47,973 nt of DNA from the NCBI GenBank assembly GCA_012837735.1, contig DUQP01000041.1, positions 1 to 47,973 of the forward strand, read 5' to 3'. Positions 17,192-27,083 of the stretch are shown here, one piece after another. Origin of the DNA: Bacillota bacterium (GTDB lineage Bacteria; Bacillota; Sulfobacillia; UBA3575; DUQP01). How positions within the stretch are numbered: the stretch's first letter is position 1; each line of letters begins with the position of its first letter. Made by a program: the position numbers and the translations under genes. The notes below the pieces were generated by a model that worked only from the letters and a program-made list of their open reading frames with translations, was not told the DNA's origin and made no database searches.

Positions 17192-18343
17192 CTACAGCCG
17201 GCGGGCGGCCCGTAGGGTAAGCGCAACGATCTTCCTCAGAGCCTGGGGGCGACCGACTGACCGACTGGCACCAGCCATCTTTTCCCGTCGCTCCGGGTCA
17301 GCCAGCAGCCGCCGCAGCGTATCAGCGAGGAGGGCTCCGTGCAGTTGCCGGTCCTCCAGAATGATCGCTCCTCCCGCCCCGGCTACCGCCAGGGCATTAT
17401 GGCGTTGGTGATCGTTTGCGACATTCGGAGAAGGGATGATGATAGCCGGCAATCCTCGCGCCGTCACCTCGGCCAGCGTCATGCCGCCAGCCCGGCAAAC
17501 CACCAGATCAGCCGCTGCCAAGGCCTTTTCCATCTGGTGCAAATAAGGGCAAACAACCGCGTTCCCGCTTTTTAGCATCTCACCGTCGCCCGGTCTAGCG
17601 CCATTATTGCCAGAAATTACATAATCTATCCCTAAAGACTCTTTTGCTTGCTGGAAGTAGCCGCGGCCGGTGATGAGAATGAACTGCGCCGCACTGTCTC
17701 GCAAAAGGGGCAGGGCTTGCAGGGCGGCGGTCACGATCGAGCCGGCACCCAAGCTGCCGCCCAAAATCAGGATCGTGTCCTTTTGGGGATCAATCCCCAA
17801 TGCTTGGGCGGCCGTGGCACGCTCCTCCGTCAGGATAACGCTCCGGACAGGATTACCCGTCATCACCGTCCGCACTCCCGGTGGGAACGCGTGCCGGGCA
17901 GTTTCAAACGGCAGGAACACATAGCGGGCATAGCGCGCCAGCAAGCGGTTTGTAGCACCGGGGAATGCGTTCTGCTCCTGCAGGACAAACGGCACCCGTT
18001 GCCAAAGAGCTGCGGCCAGCACCGGTCCGGAAACGTAGCCGCCCGTTCCCACCACCACATGTGGTCGAAACCGCCGGAGCAGCGATTGCGCCTGCAGACA
18101 GCCCCAGGCGGTGATAGCCACTCCGCGCGCTTTTTCGGGCCAGGATTTGCCGGCTAACCCTTGCGCCCGCAAAGCGGCAAAAGGAATCCCGGCCCGCGGC
18201 GCCAATTCCGCCTCCAGCCCCGTTTCCGTCCCCACATATAACAACTGGCAGGTGGGATCATGGGCCCGTAGACCCTCGCCAATCGTCAAGGCGGGATAAA
18301 CGTGCCCGCCGGTCCCGCCCCCGGTCAATAACACCCGTACCAC
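17192..18343 (-). CDS. murG: Lipid II synthase, UDP-GlcNAc transferase MurG
   Basis: Membrane-associated GT-B glycosyltransferase that adds GlcNAc to lipid I to make lipid II. The 383-residue protein has the glycine loops LLTGGGTGGHVYPAL and VVVGTGGYVSGPVL, then FVLQEQNAFPGATNRLL, ILILGGSLGA and the UDP-GlcNAc site VVCRAGGMTLAEVTARGLPAIIIP. The GTG start overlaps the end of ftsW almost directly, indicating translational coupling. Confidence 0.96.
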   Translation of the reverse strand: MVRVLLTGGGTGGHVYPALTIGEGLRAHDPTCQLLYVGTETGLEAELAPRAGIPFAALRAQGLAGKSWPEKARGVAITAWGCLQAQSLLRRFRPHVVVGTGGYVSGPVLAAALWQRVPFVLQEQNAFPGATNRLLARYARYVFLPFETARHAFPPGVRTVMTGNPVRSVILTEERATAAQALGIDPQKDTILILGGSLGAGSIVTAALQALPLLRDSAAQFILITGRGYFQQAKESLGIDYVISGNNGARPGDGEMLKSGNAVVCPYLHQMEKALAAADLVVCRAGGMTLAEVTARGLPAIIIPSPNVANDHQRHNALAVAGAGGAIILEDRQLHGALLADTLRRLLADPERREKMAGASRSVGRPQALRKIVALTLRAARRL

Positions 18344-18344
18344 A

Positions 18345-19448
18345 TTAACCGCCCTCGCAATGCCGGGAAATATTTAACAAAATACCCATCCCCGCCAAGG
18401 CCGGGAGAAGGGAAGAACCACCATAGCTGATGAAAGGAAGCGGGATGCCCGTGATCGGCAGTGTAGCGGTCACAACTCCGATATTGATCAAAGCTTGCAT
18501 GGTAACCATGGTCGTAATCCCGGTCGCCAGCAGACTGCCAAAGCGATCCGGGGCGGTGACAGCCACTTTGTAACCGCGCCAGGCCAGCAGAAAGAACAAG
18601 ATGATGATCGCCCCGCTACCGATGAAACCCAACTCCTCCCCGATAATGGCAAAAATGAAATCTGTATGTTGTTCCGGTAAATAGAACAGCTTCAAGCGGC
18701 TGGCTCCCAGGCCGACCCCGAACAATCCCCCGGAACCCAAAGCGTAAAGTGATTGGATGATATGAAACCCGGAGTCCAGCCGGTCAGACCAGGGATCCAA
18801 AAAAGCCAGAAACCGTCGCCGCCGGTATTCCTCGGAAAAAATCGCCCAAGCCAGCATGGGCAGCGAGACAGCCACGATGAAAAACAAATGGCTTAAACGC
18901 GCTCCAGCCACAAATAGCACCACCATACATGTGCCGCAGATCACCGCCGCCGTGCCGAGATCCGGTTCCATCAGCACCAAACCGCCAATCAGGCCCACTA
19001 CCCCCAGGACAGGCAAGAGCCCGCGCCGGAAGTCCTGCACGCGATCGCCCAATTTTGTCAAGTGGGCAGCCGCAAACACCACGAACAAGAGCTTCATCAA
19101 CTCAGAAGGCTGGAAGCCGATCGGACCAAGCGCGATCCAGCGCCGGGCATCATTCGATTCCACGCCGATTCCCGGGATCAAGACCAGCACCAAAAAAAAC
19201 AAACCACCGAGCAAGGCCAGGTTAGCCCAGCGGCGATAATGCCAATAATTGATGTTCATGACCACCAGCATGACCGGCAAGCCGATCATCGCCCACATCA
19301 TTTGTCTTTTCAGGTAGTAGTAAGAGTCACCGAACTGCCACATGGATTTGACGGCACTGGCGCTGAACACCATCACAATGCCGATTCCCAGCAGGGTGAT
19401 AACCGTGAACAGGATTGTCAGGTCCACTTGCTGCTTGGGTTTCGCCAT
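18345..19448 (-). CDS. SEDS peptidoglycan polymerase FtsW/SpoVE
   Basis: Polytopic SEDS-family glycosyltransferase, 367 residues and about ten transmembrane helices, which polymerises lipid II together with a class B PBP. Family motifs are RRWIALGPIGFQPSELMK, LVLMEPDLGTA, LPEQHTDFIFAIIGEELGF and LPFISYGGSSLL. In clostridial dcw clusters the gene here is often called spoVE or ftsW; sequence alone does not separate vegetative from sporulation use. It sits next to mraY, without the murD gene that usually lies between them, and its partner PBP is likely spoVD in the same cluster. Confidence 0.93.
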   Translation of the reverse strand: MAKPKQQVDLTILFTVITLLGIGIVMVFSASAVKSMWQFGDSYYYLKRQMMWAMIGLPVMLVVMNINYWHYRRWANLALLGGLFFLVLVLIPGIGVESNDARRWIALGPIGFQPSELMKLLFVVFAAAHLTKLGDRVQDFRRGLLPVLGVVGLIGGLVLMEPDLGTAAVICGTCMVVLFVAGARLSHLFFIVAVSLPMLAWAIFSEEYRRRRFLAFLDPWSDRLDSGFHIIQSLYALGSGGLFGVGLGASRLKLFYLPEQHTDFIFAIIGEELGFIGSGAIIILFFLLAWRGYKVAVTAPDRFGSLLATGITTMVTMQALINIGVVTATLPITGIPLPFISYGGSSLLPALAGMGILLNISRHCEGG

Positions 19449-19477
19449 CCGATTCCCCCCTCATCCCAAAATGGCCG

Positions 19478-20437
19478 CTACCATGGCCAGAAGGCGCCGA
19501 TCAAACCCAACATTCCCCCGGCTATCCCCAGCAACCAGAACCCCCACACGACTTGCGTCTCGCCGAAGCCAATCAATTCGAAATGGTGGTGGAGCGGACT
19601 CATACGAAACAGGCGCCGCCCCGTAAAACGAAAAAACGCCACCTGCAGGATCACTGAACAGGCTTCCAACACGAACACCAGTCCCACCAAGAGCAGTATC
19701 ACCTCATGACGGGTCAAGACAGCCATGGCCCCCAGCCCTGCCCCGAGCGCCATGGAACCGCTATCGCCCATGAAGATCTGCGCCGGATGATAGTTGAAAC
19801 GCAAAAAGCCAGCTAAAGCCCCCACCATGGCCAACGCCAGGACCGCCAGGTCAGGCTGCCCCATCTTCCACGCCAGCAGGAAATAAGCGGCAAAGGCCGC
19901 CGCGCACGTGCCACTGGCCAGACCGTCCAAGCCATCCGTCAAATTGACGGCATTCGCTGCGCCGATCATGACCAGCATCGCAAAGGGGATGTAGAGGATG
20001 CCAAGATCAAATGCCCAACTCGTAAACGGGATGAGCAGCAAACCGTCTCCGTGCAACCGCAAAGCCAACCAGGCCACCAGCAAGGACAATCCCAATTGAC
20101 CGAGCAACTTGCTGCGGGCCCTTAAACCCAGCGATCTCTGCCGCACGACCTTCAAATAATCGTCCCAAAAACCCAGTATCCCAAACCCACCGATCGCTAA
20201 GATGGCCACCCATAAGTAGGGGCTGGGCTGGATGAAAAATAATGTCGTGGCCAGGGCGGCGGGGATAAAGATTAGCCCTCCCATGGTGGGAGTGCCCGCT
20301 TTCAGCATATGGCGCTGGGGGCCATCACTGCGGATCTGCTGCCCCACCTTTAAGCGCCGCAAGTAAGGAATCAATAAGGGTGCCATCAGGAGCGATAAGG
20401 CCAAAGACACCAATGGCACATAAAAGAAACTGTTCAC
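19478..20437 (-). CDS. mraY: Phospho-N-acetylmuramoyl-pentapeptide-transferase
   Basis: Integral membrane enzyme that transfers phospho-MurNAc-pentapeptide to undecaprenyl phosphate, giving lipid I. The 319-residue protein has about ten transmembrane segments. Signatures are KAGTPTMGGLIFIP, the DDD-type LGFWDDYLKV, NAVNLTDGLDGLASG, and IFMGDSGSMALGA, plus the histidine-rich loop SPLHHHFELIG. The GTG start overlaps the murF stop by 4 bp. It is followed directly by ftsW, with no murD. Confidence 0.97.
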   Translation of the reverse strand: MNSFFYVPLVSLALSLLMAPLLIPYLRRLKVGQQIRSDGPQRHMLKAGTPTMGGLIFIPAALATTLFFIQPSPYLWVAILAIGGFGILGFWDDYLKVVRQRSLGLRARSKLLGQLGLSLLVAWLALRLHGDGLLLIPFTSWAFDLGILYIPFAMLVMIGAANAVNLTDGLDGLASGTCAAAFAAYFLLAWKMGQPDLAVLALAMVGALAGFLRFNYHPAQIFMGDSGSMALGAGLGAMAVLTRHEVILLLVGLVFVLEACSVILQVAFFRFTGRRLFRMSPLHHHFELIGFGETQVVWGFWLLGIAGGMLGLIGAFWPW

Positions 20438-21819
20438 GGTCCGATGGCCTCCCTCAACCGGTCTATGATTTGTTCCATGCGCATCCCGCGCGATCCCTTC
20501 ACAAGCAGCCAGTCGCCAAGGGCACAGCGTTCCAGGACCAACCGGGCGGCCGCAGCACGGGTTTCGGCGTGGACAACCTGAGCAGGATCCATCCCGGCCT
20601 GGACAGCCCCCCGGCCGATCTCCAGGGCCAACTGCCCGTAAGTGATTAGATAAGCCAAATCTACCTCTGCCGCTGCCTGACCCACCTGCCGGTGCTGCTC
20701 GGGGGCAGACGGTCCCAACTCCAGCATATCTCCCAATACGGCTCCCGCCCGGCCTGGCGTCAGTTCGCGCAGAGTGCGCAGTGCTGCCACCACGGATGTG
20801 GGACTGGCGTTATAGGCGTCGTTGATGATGGTGACAGGCCCCGGCACGATTTCCATCCGCATCCCGGTTAAATCCGCGCCGCTTAAACCCGCCGCAATTT
20901 CCTCCGCTGACAGGCCCAGAACGTGTCCCACTGCCGCCGCCGCCAAAGCGTTCGCGACAATGTGTCGGCCCGGTACCGGCAGCCGTACCTGCACCGGCGC
21001 AGCGCCCGGCAAATATATTGAGAATTCTGTCCCGCCCAACCGGTATTTCACTTCATCAGCCCACACCTGGACATCATTTTTCTCCAGCCCATAAAAAATG
21101 GCCGGACATGGGCAGCGGTTTGCCAAAGCCCTCACCAAATGGTCATCGCCATTCAAAACCGCCCACCCACTGGGCGGCAAAGCATCCAAGATCTCGCCCT
21201 TGGCGGCGGCAATCCCCTGGCGGCTGCCCAGCAGCTCCAAGTGGGTCTCGCCAATGCGGGTGATAACGGCGATCTCTGGCCGGGCGATCTCTGCCAAACG
21301 CGCGATCTCCCCCGGCGCCCGCATCGCCATTTCTAGAACAGCCGCGCCGTGCTGGTCGGAAAGATGAAATATGGTCAAGGGCAGGCCAATCTCCGTGTTA
21401 TAGTTGCCGGGGTTGGCCAACGTCAGCCAGCGCCTGCTCAACACGGCCTTTGTCAGGTCTTTTGTGGTGGTTTTACCGACACTGCCAGTGATACCAACCA
21501 CAGGGATCGTAAAGCGCGCTCTATGCCAAGCAGCCAGATCACCTAAAGCCCGCCCGGTATCCGCCACCACCACCACCGGCACCGTCACGCCCAGCAAAGG
21601 CCAGCGCGCACTGATGATCAAAGACGCTCCCGCCTGCTGGGCAGCCATGATGAAGTCATGGCCATCAACCCGCTCCCCGGGCAAGGCCACGAACAGGTCC
21701 CCGGCGCTCACCTGGCGGCTGTCAATGGACACCCCTAGAATCGGCATTTGGCCATCACCAAATAATTGTCCCTTCGTCGCCGCCGCCACCTGGGCGGCCG
21801 TGCCCAATATACCGCTCAC
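20434..21819 (-). CDS. murF: UDP-MurNAc-tripeptide--D-alanyl-D-alanine ligase
   Basis: Mur ligase that completes the UDP-MurNAc-pentapeptide by adding D-Ala-D-Ala. The 461-residue protein has an N-terminal substrate domain (SIDSRQVSAGDLFVALPGERVDGHDF), the ATP loop VGITGSVGKTTTKDL, NYNTEIGLPLT, and a C-terminal INDAYNASPTSVVAALRTL with VLGDMLELG. It starts at a GTG overlapping the murE stop (GTGA) and overlaps mraY at its end in the same way. Confidence 0.97.
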   Translation of the reverse strand: MSGILGTAAQVAAATKGQLFGDGQMPILGVSIDSRQVSAGDLFVALPGERVDGHDFIMAAQQAGASLIISARWPLLGVTVPVVVVADTGRALGDLAAWHRARFTIPVVGITGSVGKTTTKDLTKAVLSRRWLTLANPGNYNTEIGLPLTIFHLSDQHGAAVLEMAMRAPGEIARLAEIARPEIAVITRIGETHLELLGSRQGIAAAKGEILDALPPSGWAVLNGDDHLVRALANRCPCPAIFYGLEKNDVQVWADEVKYRLGGTEFSIYLPGAAPVQVRLPVPGRHIVANALAAAAVGHVLGLSAEEIAAGLSGADLTGMRMEIVPGPVTIINDAYNASPTSVVAALRTLRELTPGRAGAVLGDMLELGPSAPEQHRQVGQAAAEVDLAYLITYGQLALEIGRGAVQAGMDPAQVVHAETRAAAARLVLERCALGDWLLVKGSRGMRMEQIIDRLREAIGP

Positions 21820-23297
21820 CGTTTTTCCCCCTGCCAGCCCAACTCCTGCAAAGCCAACCGGGCCTCATGGCGGTCATCAAACTCAACCGTCCGGTCTTTG
21901 TATATCTGGTATGTCTCATGGCCTTTCCCGGCAATCACTACACTGTCGCCACCGGTCGCTGCGCCGATCGCCCACCGGATGGCGGCCCGCCTATCCAGGA
22001 TTTCTATGAAGCGGCCGCCGGCGGCCTTTTCCAATCCCGTCCGCATCTGTGCCGCGATCGCAGCCGGATCCTCACTGCGCGGATTATCGGCCGTCAAGAC
22101 TGAGATATCAGCCAAACGGCCGGCGATCTCCCCCATTAAAGGCCGCTTGCTGCGGTCGCGATCCCCGCCGCATCCCACCACACAAATCACCCGTTCAGGC
22201 GTAAATTCCCGCACCGCCGTCAGCAAGTTTTCCAAGCCGTCCGGGGTATGGGCATAGTCGACCAACACAGCAAAATCCTGCCCGCAGTCGATCCGCTCCA
22301 TCCGGCCCGGCACACCCGCCATACTCTCCAAACCTCGCTTGATAGCATCAATGGGCACGCCCTCGGCCAACCCGACGGCAAATGCCGCCAAAGCGTTATA
22401 AACATTGAACCGACCGGTCAAAGGCAACGTGACCGGAAGCTGGATGTCCTTGGCCAGTATCACAAACTGGGCCCTGTCCGGCCCCAACCGTATGTGGACC
22501 GCCCGCACATCGCACCGGTCTGATGCTATCCCATATGAAAAAACGGGGACCTGACACACAGCCCGAATCTGGTCCACATACCGGTCGTCCTGGTTCAAAA
22601 CTGCGTATCTATCCCCGCTCAGACCGGCGAACAGTTTTTGCTTAGCCAGGACATAGGCAGCCATGTCGGGATGGAAATCCAGGTGGTCTTGAGTAATATT
22701 GGTCATGATGGCGCCAGCGAATTCAATGCCCACCACGCGCCCCAATTCCAGGGCATGGGATGAGACTTCCATCACCGCATGGCGGCAACCCGCTTGTTTC
22801 ATATCCAACAGCAATTTTTGTAAATCCGGCCCCTCGGGGGTAGTCCGCCCGGCCGGCCACACCTGGTCTCCCACCGCTTGCTGCACCGTCCCGACCAGTC
22901 CGGTGGGATACCCCAGTTCCGCCAAGATAGCCCTGATTAAATAAGTGGTGGTCGTCTTGCCGTTCGTACCTGTCACACCCAGCACGCGCAAATCCCGGGA
23001 CGGATAGCCAAAAAATTTCGCCGCCAGCAACCCCAAAGCTTTCCGGCTATCTGCCACGATCGCATGGGGGACGCCGGCCGGCACAGCCTGCGCCTGCTCG
23101 ACCACCACCGCCCTGGCCCCCCGGGCCAATGCCTGGGGGATGTAATCGTGCCCGTCCACTGTAAAGCCGGGCACGGCAATGAACAAATCCCCCGGCTTTA
23201 CCCGCCGCGAATCATATGCCAAGCCCGTTATCTGCAAATCACCGGCTCCCACCAGGCGTGCACCAGGCAAAATGTCCGCCAATTCCGTCCACAACAA
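21816..23297 (-). CDS. murE: UDP-MurNAc-L-Ala-D-Glu--meso-diaminopimelate ligase
   Basis: Mur ligase adding the third residue of the stem peptide. The DNPRSEDP motif near residue 405 is the meso-DAP-specific form, so the wall should be DAP type. The 493-residue protein also shows SRRVKPGDLFIAVPGFTVDGHDY, the ATP loop GVTGTNGKTTTTYL, TTPEGPDL and DYAHTPDGLENLL. The start is one of two adjacent TTG codons behind GGGGGG. A 112-bp gap separates it from spoVD and contains a perfect 0A-box 7-mer. It is translationally coupled to murF. Confidence 0.96.
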   Translation of the reverse strand: MLWTELADILPGARLVGAGDLQITGLAYDSRRVKPGDLFIAVPGFTVDGHDYIPQALARGARAVVVEQAQAVPAGVPHAIVADSRKALGLLAAKFFGYPSRDLRVLGVTGTNGKTTTTYLIRAILAELGYPTGLVGTVQQAVGDQVWPAGRTTPEGPDLQKLLLDMKQAGCRHAVMEVSSHALELGRVVGIEFAGAIMTNITQDHLDFHPDMAAYVLAKQKLFAGLSGDRYAVLNQDDRYVDQIRAVCQVPVFSYGIASDRCDVRAVHIRLGPDRAQFVILAKDIQLPVTLPLTGRFNVYNALAAFAVGLAEGVPIDAIKRGLESMAGVPGRMERIDCGQDFAVLVDYAHTPDGLENLLTAVREFTPERVICVVGCGGDRDRSKRPLMGEIAGRLADISVLTADNPRSEDPAAIAAQMRTGLEKAAGGRFIEILDRRAAIRWAIGAATGGDSVVIAGKGHETYQIYKDRTVEFDDRHEARLALQELGWQGEKR

Positions 23298-23362
23298 CTG
23301 CTCCGCCCCCCGAGCGCCCCAATCGCGCTGCTTGTCTTTTCCCCTAATTAGTTTGCTCTTCC

Positions 23363-23369
23363 TGTCGAA
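23363..23369. promoter_or_regulatory. Spo0A-box-like heptamer before murE
   Basis: TGTCGAA is a perfect 0A box in the spoVD-murE gap. A given 7-mer is expected several times by chance in a window of this size, so intergenic location is the only support. Confidence 0.2.
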
Positions 23370-23409
23370 TCATTATGAAATAATTGCCAGATGGCCATCA
23401 AGCACCGCC

Positions 23410-25521
23410 CTAGGCAGCGTTTTCCGGCAGCGGCGGCTCCAGAAAGATGGTAATCGTGGTACCAGGTGGCACACTCTGGCCCGCTCCCGGCTCCTGGCCG
23501 ACCACTTGCCCACTGCCGACTGGATCCAACAACAACCCTTTAGCATACAATTGTTCGGCCGCCTCCCGCATCGTTAAGCCGGCCAAATTTGGCACTGATA
23601 CGGATGCCGTGGTCTCAGCAGCATCCGGCGGCTCAGTCAATCGCACCAAGACCGTCAAACCCGGTTGCACTAGAGCCTGGGCGGCAGGCACCTGTTCTCC
23701 GACCACGGTGCCCGTTCCTTCTAGGCGCATCCGCAAACCAGCGGCTGAGAGCATTTGGCGCGCTTCCCCTGGGGGCAGTCCGACCACATCCGGCACTTCG
23801 CGCAGTTCCTCCTCATCCGGTTTGGTGCCCGGCTCGCCTTCTCGTTGGCTGGGCGGGACCTCTAAATAGCGGAGGGAATCGCGCATCACAGCGGCAAACA
23901 CCGGCGCTGCCACCGTCCCGCCGTAATACTGACCAACCGGTTCATCCAACATCACGACCATCGCCAGGCGCGGGGCCTCTACTGGGGCAAAACCGGTAAA
24001 CCATGCCACATACAGGCCATCCCGCCCCTGGATCTTTTCTGCCGTCCCAGTCTTACCGGCCACCCGGTAGCCTGGCACCTGGGCATTGGCTTGCCCTGTA
24101 CCGTGCGCCACTACCCCTTCCATGGCCAGTTGGATCTCCCGAGCGGTTTGGACGGAAACGACCCGCCGCACTTCCTGTGGCCGGAATTCCTTCACCACGT
24201 TCCCGTCCCCATCCAGGAAGCGTTGCGCGATATATGGTTGCATCAGCACACCATCGTTTGCCAGGGCAGCTGTGTCCGTCAACAAGCGCAGAGGTGAAAT
24301 GGCCAGTGTCTGCCCGAAAGACATGACCGCCAGGTCCAGCTTTGTCATGTTGGCCAATGGTTTCACTATCCCCTTGGCTTCACCGGGCAAATCAATGCCT
24401 GTTCGTTCCCTTAATCCAAAAGCCTCCACATAATGATAAAACTTTTCTATACCGAGATCGAGCCCAATCTGGATTAACGCCATGTTACACGACTTCTCCA
24501 AGGCTTCCACAAATGTCAGGGACTCATGGGCCCTGATGCAACCGATTGACCAACCGGAGACTTCCGTGCCACCTTTGCAATAGAAGGTATCTGAGAGATG
24601 GGATGTCCCCTCCTCCAGGGCAGCAGCCGCGGTCAAGGGTTTGAATGTCGATCCGGGGTGATACACATCCGCAATTGCGGTGTTGCGCCTGTTCTGGGCA
24701 GGAAAGTCGTTGTAGTTGTTGGGGTCGAATGTGGGTCGGACAGCCATCGCCAGGATCCGCCCGGTCTTTGGTTCCATCACAATCGCCACGCCTTTTTTGG
24801 CCTGGGTACGCTGCATGGCGGCGTCCAGTTCCCGCTCCGTTATGAATTGAATGGTCTCGTCGATCGTCAGCACCAAATCTAAGCCGTCCTGCGGCGCCAC
24901 ATAACTGTGTTCGGCATGCGGGATCTCATGGCCGCGGTTATCGAACTCCAACAGGATATAACCCTGTTCCCCCCGCAGTTCTTGATCATAAACATATTCG
25001 ATGCCCTCTAACCCTTGATTATCGACCCCGGCGATCCCCAACACATGCGCAGCCAGCTTCCCTTTCGGGTAATAGCGTTTGCTGTCCTGCGTCAGGTAGA
25101 TCCCGGGCAGATTCAAATCCCGCAGGCGGTGGGAGGCTTCTTCATCGATTTGACGTTTAACGTAAACAAAGGCCACCGGCTCTTGGATCTTTGCCAGGAC
25201 CTTTTGTTCATCTAACCCCAAGGTTTGTGCTAAGAGGCGGGCCGTTTCCTGGGGATTCTCAATCTCCGGTGGAGCGGCAAACACCGTGTCGACGTTCATG
25301 CTGATTGCCAATTCCCGTCCGCGCGTGTCGTAGATGATGCCGCGTTTGGCTGGAATGCGCAGTTCCCGCATCCGTTGATCAACCGCTTCGGCGCGCAGTT
25401 CCTCGCCCCAAAAAAACTGAATGTAGGCCAACCGGCCTACCAAGCCCCCACAACAAAACAGTGCAATAAAAAACAAAAACAAGACACGTCTTCGCAGTCC
25501 CAGGCTTGGTGTGGGTGCCAA
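23410..25521 (-). CDS. spoVD: Class B penicillin-binding protein, SpoVD/FtsI type
   Basis: Transpeptidase that crosslinks septal or spore-cortex peptidoglycan, anchored by one N-terminal helix (about 11-32). The 703 residues comprise a dimerisation domain (about 55-200), a transpeptidase domain with the active-site STFK at 291-294, SCN at 344-346 and KTGT at 490-493, and two C-terminal PASTA domains (about 575-630 and 640-696). SpoVD of Bacillus has a single PASTA domain, and vegetative PBPs of other Firmicutes often have two, so this protein may serve both division and sporulation. The start is TTG behind AGGGGGTG. It lies between ftsL and murE. Confidence 0.93.
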   Translation of the reverse strand: MAPTPSLGLRRRVLFLFFIALFCCGGLVGRLAYIQFFWGEELRAEAVDQRMRELRIPAKRGIIYDTRGRELAISMNVDTVFAAPPEIENPQETARLLAQTLGLDEQKVLAKIQEPVAFVYVKRQIDEEASHRLRDLNLPGIYLTQDSKRYYPKGKLAAHVLGIAGVDNQGLEGIEYVYDQELRGEQGYILLEFDNRGHEIPHAEHSYVAPQDGLDLVLTIDETIQFITERELDAAMQRTQAKKGVAIVMEPKTGRILAMAVRPTFDPNNYNDFPAQNRRNTAIADVYHPGSTFKPLTAAAALEEGTSHLSDTFYCKGGTEVSGWSIGCIRAHESLTFVEALEKSCNMALIQIGLDLGIEKFYHYVEAFGLRERTGIDLPGEAKGIVKPLANMTKLDLAVMSFGQTLAISPLRLLTDTAALANDGVLMQPYIAQRFLDGDGNVVKEFRPQEVRRVVSVQTAREIQLAMEGVVAHGTGQANAQVPGYRVAGKTGTAEKIQGRDGLYVAWFTGFAPVEAPRLAMVVMLDEPVGQYYGGTVAAPVFAAVMRDSLRYLEVPPSQREGEPGTKPDEEELREVPDVVGLPPGEARQMLSAAGLRMRLEGTGTVVGEQVPAAQALVQPGLTVLVRLTEPPDAAETTASVSVPNLAGLTMREAAEQLYAKGLLLDPVGSGQVVGQEPGAGQSVPPGTTITIFLEPPLPENAA

Positions 25522-25566
25522 TCATTTCACCCCCTGTTGGGCAAGTGAAATCGGCGGTGTCTGTCC

Positions 25567-26088
25567 CTAACGGGTCTCCCCCGCTTCCACCTGTCCGGGT
25601 GAGGACAAGAATCCTGCCACTGCCGTCTGTGCCCAGGACAGTAATCCGGCCAAACTGAGCTCGCTCTCTATTTCCTCGGCAAAGGCGAGCTGCCCGGACC
25701 CGGTCAGGATATCTGATTCTATGGCCGGTGTGGCCGCAATCACCTGCGGGGCACCTGGTCGCACCATGCCCAGCCTGGCGCCGGCCTCGGCTTCGATCCG
25801 CTGCGTAGATTCCAAACTAGCCACTTGCAAGGCCAGGCGCCGGTTCTCCTCTTGCACAGCGGCCAATTGGGCACGGCAGTCCTCGATCTGATAACCAACA
25901 CTAGCTAGCGTGGCACCGCGGGCCGCTACCGTGAGACCGGAACAGATCACCAAGGCCAATACTAACACATTCAATAAAAGGGGACGCTTCGAAGCACGGG
26001 TCCGGCGCTTGACAGGCAATGAGCGCTTCTTGACCGGCTGGCGAGCCACACTGGGTTGATACGTAGCTCTTTTTTCCGCTAATGACAC
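25567..26088 (-). CDS. ftsL: FtsL-like division protein
   Basis: Bitopic septum protein, 173 residues. A very basic cytoplasmic N-terminus (VKKRSLPVKRRTRASKRP) precedes one transmembrane helix (about 38-58) and a short coiled coil (QIEDCRAQLAAVQEENRRLA) ending in the EAGARLGMVRPG motif typical of FtsL/DivIC. The C-terminal about 50 residues are longer than in most FtsL proteins and end in a hydrophobic stretch of unknown role. The call rests on architecture and position between rsmH and spoVD. The start is GTG behind GGGGGG. Confidence 0.85.
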   Translation of the reverse strand: MSLAEKRATYQPSVARQPVKKRSLPVKRRTRASKRPLLLNVLVLALVICSGLTVAARGATLASVGYQIEDCRAQLAAVQEENRRLALQVASLESTQRIEAEAGARLGMVRPGAPQVIAATPAIESDILTGSGQLAFAEEIESELSLAGLLSWAQTAVAGFLSSPGQVEAGETR

Positions 26089-26121
26089 ATTATTCGCCCC
26101 CCTTTACCCATAGAACCCTCA

Positions 26122-27075
26122 TCAAATGCGCTCCGCCGCCCGCAGGCGCGCGCTGCGCGCTCTCGGGTTCGCTTGTTTTTCCGCCTCACTGGGAAGGACC
26201 GCTTTTTTGGTCAAGATGCGCAGTTTCTGTTCTCCCCCGCACATACAAACCGGCAAACCCGGCGGACAAGTGCATTGTCCGGCCCAACTGCGGAAGACTT
26301 TTTTTACGATCCGGTCCTCGAGGGAGTGGAAGGAAATCACCACCACCCTGCCCCCGCGCCCCAACTGCGCAATGGCTGCTGGCAGGCCCTGCTCCAGCTG
26401 CTCCAGCTCATCGTTGACAGCGATCCGCAGCGCCTGGAAGGTGCGTCGTGCCGGATGGGGTCCCTCCCGGCGCGCCCTGGCCGGTATCGCCATTTTAATG
26501 ATCTCTACCAGCTGCCCAGTAGTGACAATCCGTTGGCGCTGACGTTCCGCCACGATAAAGGAAGCAATCCGCCGCGCCCAACGCTCTTCCCCATACTTGT
26601 CGATAATATCAGCCAACTCTTCCGCGGCCAGTTCATTCACCAACTGTTCCGCCGTCCGTCCGCCAGATCCGGACATGCGCATATCCAATGGCGCATCATG
26701 CTGGTAGCTAAAACCGCGCTCTTTGGTGTCCAGCTGGTGGGAAGAGACCCCCAGATCGAACACAATGCCATCTACCTGCCCGATTCCCAGTTCCGCCAAC
26801 ACTTCCGGCAGCTCGCCAAATGGACGGTTCACCAAATGCACCCGCGCTGCCTGATCGACATCCCGCAGCCGCTTTCCCGCCGCCGCAATCGCCGCTGGGT
26901 CCCGGTCCAAACCCACCAGGCACCCCTCAGCACCCAACTTTTGCAATATCAGCGCGGCGTGCCCGCCGCCCCCCACGGTGCAATCCACACAGACCCCGCC
27001 GGGTTGGGGCGCCAGAAAACGCAGGACCTGATCCGGCATGACAGGCTGATGGCTAAACGCCACTTTTATCACCAA
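26122..27075 (-). CDS. rsmH: 16S rRNA (cytosine-1402-N4)-methyltransferase RsmH (MraW)
   Basis: SAM-dependent methyltransferase of 16S rRNA C1402, 317 residues from the farthest start. SAM-binding motif [14 protein letters not shown], then [14 protein letters not shown], the DMRM element of [24 protein letters not shown] and the C-terminal [13 protein letters not shown] are diagnostic. The exact start is unclear: TTG at 27075, and GTG at 27072 or 27063, are in frame and none has a strong Shine-Dalgarno, suggesting coupling to mraZ, whose stop is 9-20 bases upstream. Confidence 0.96.
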   Translation of the reverse strand: MVIKVAFSHQPVMPDQVLRFLAPQPGGVCVDCTVGGGGHAALILQKLGAEGCLVGLDRDPAAIAAAGKRLRDVDQAARVHLVNRPFGELPEVLAELGIGQVDGIVFDLGVSSHQLDTKERGFSYQHDAPLDMRMSGSGGRTAEQLVNELAAEELADIIDKYGEERWARRIASFIVAERQRQRIVTTGQLVEIIKMAIPARARREGPHPARRTFQALRIAVNDELEQLEQGLPAAIAQLGRGGRVVVISFHSLEDRIVKKVFRSWAGQCTCPPGLPVCMCGGEQKLRILTKKAVLPSEAEKQANPRARSARLRAAERI

Positions 27076-27083
27076 CCATTGGG

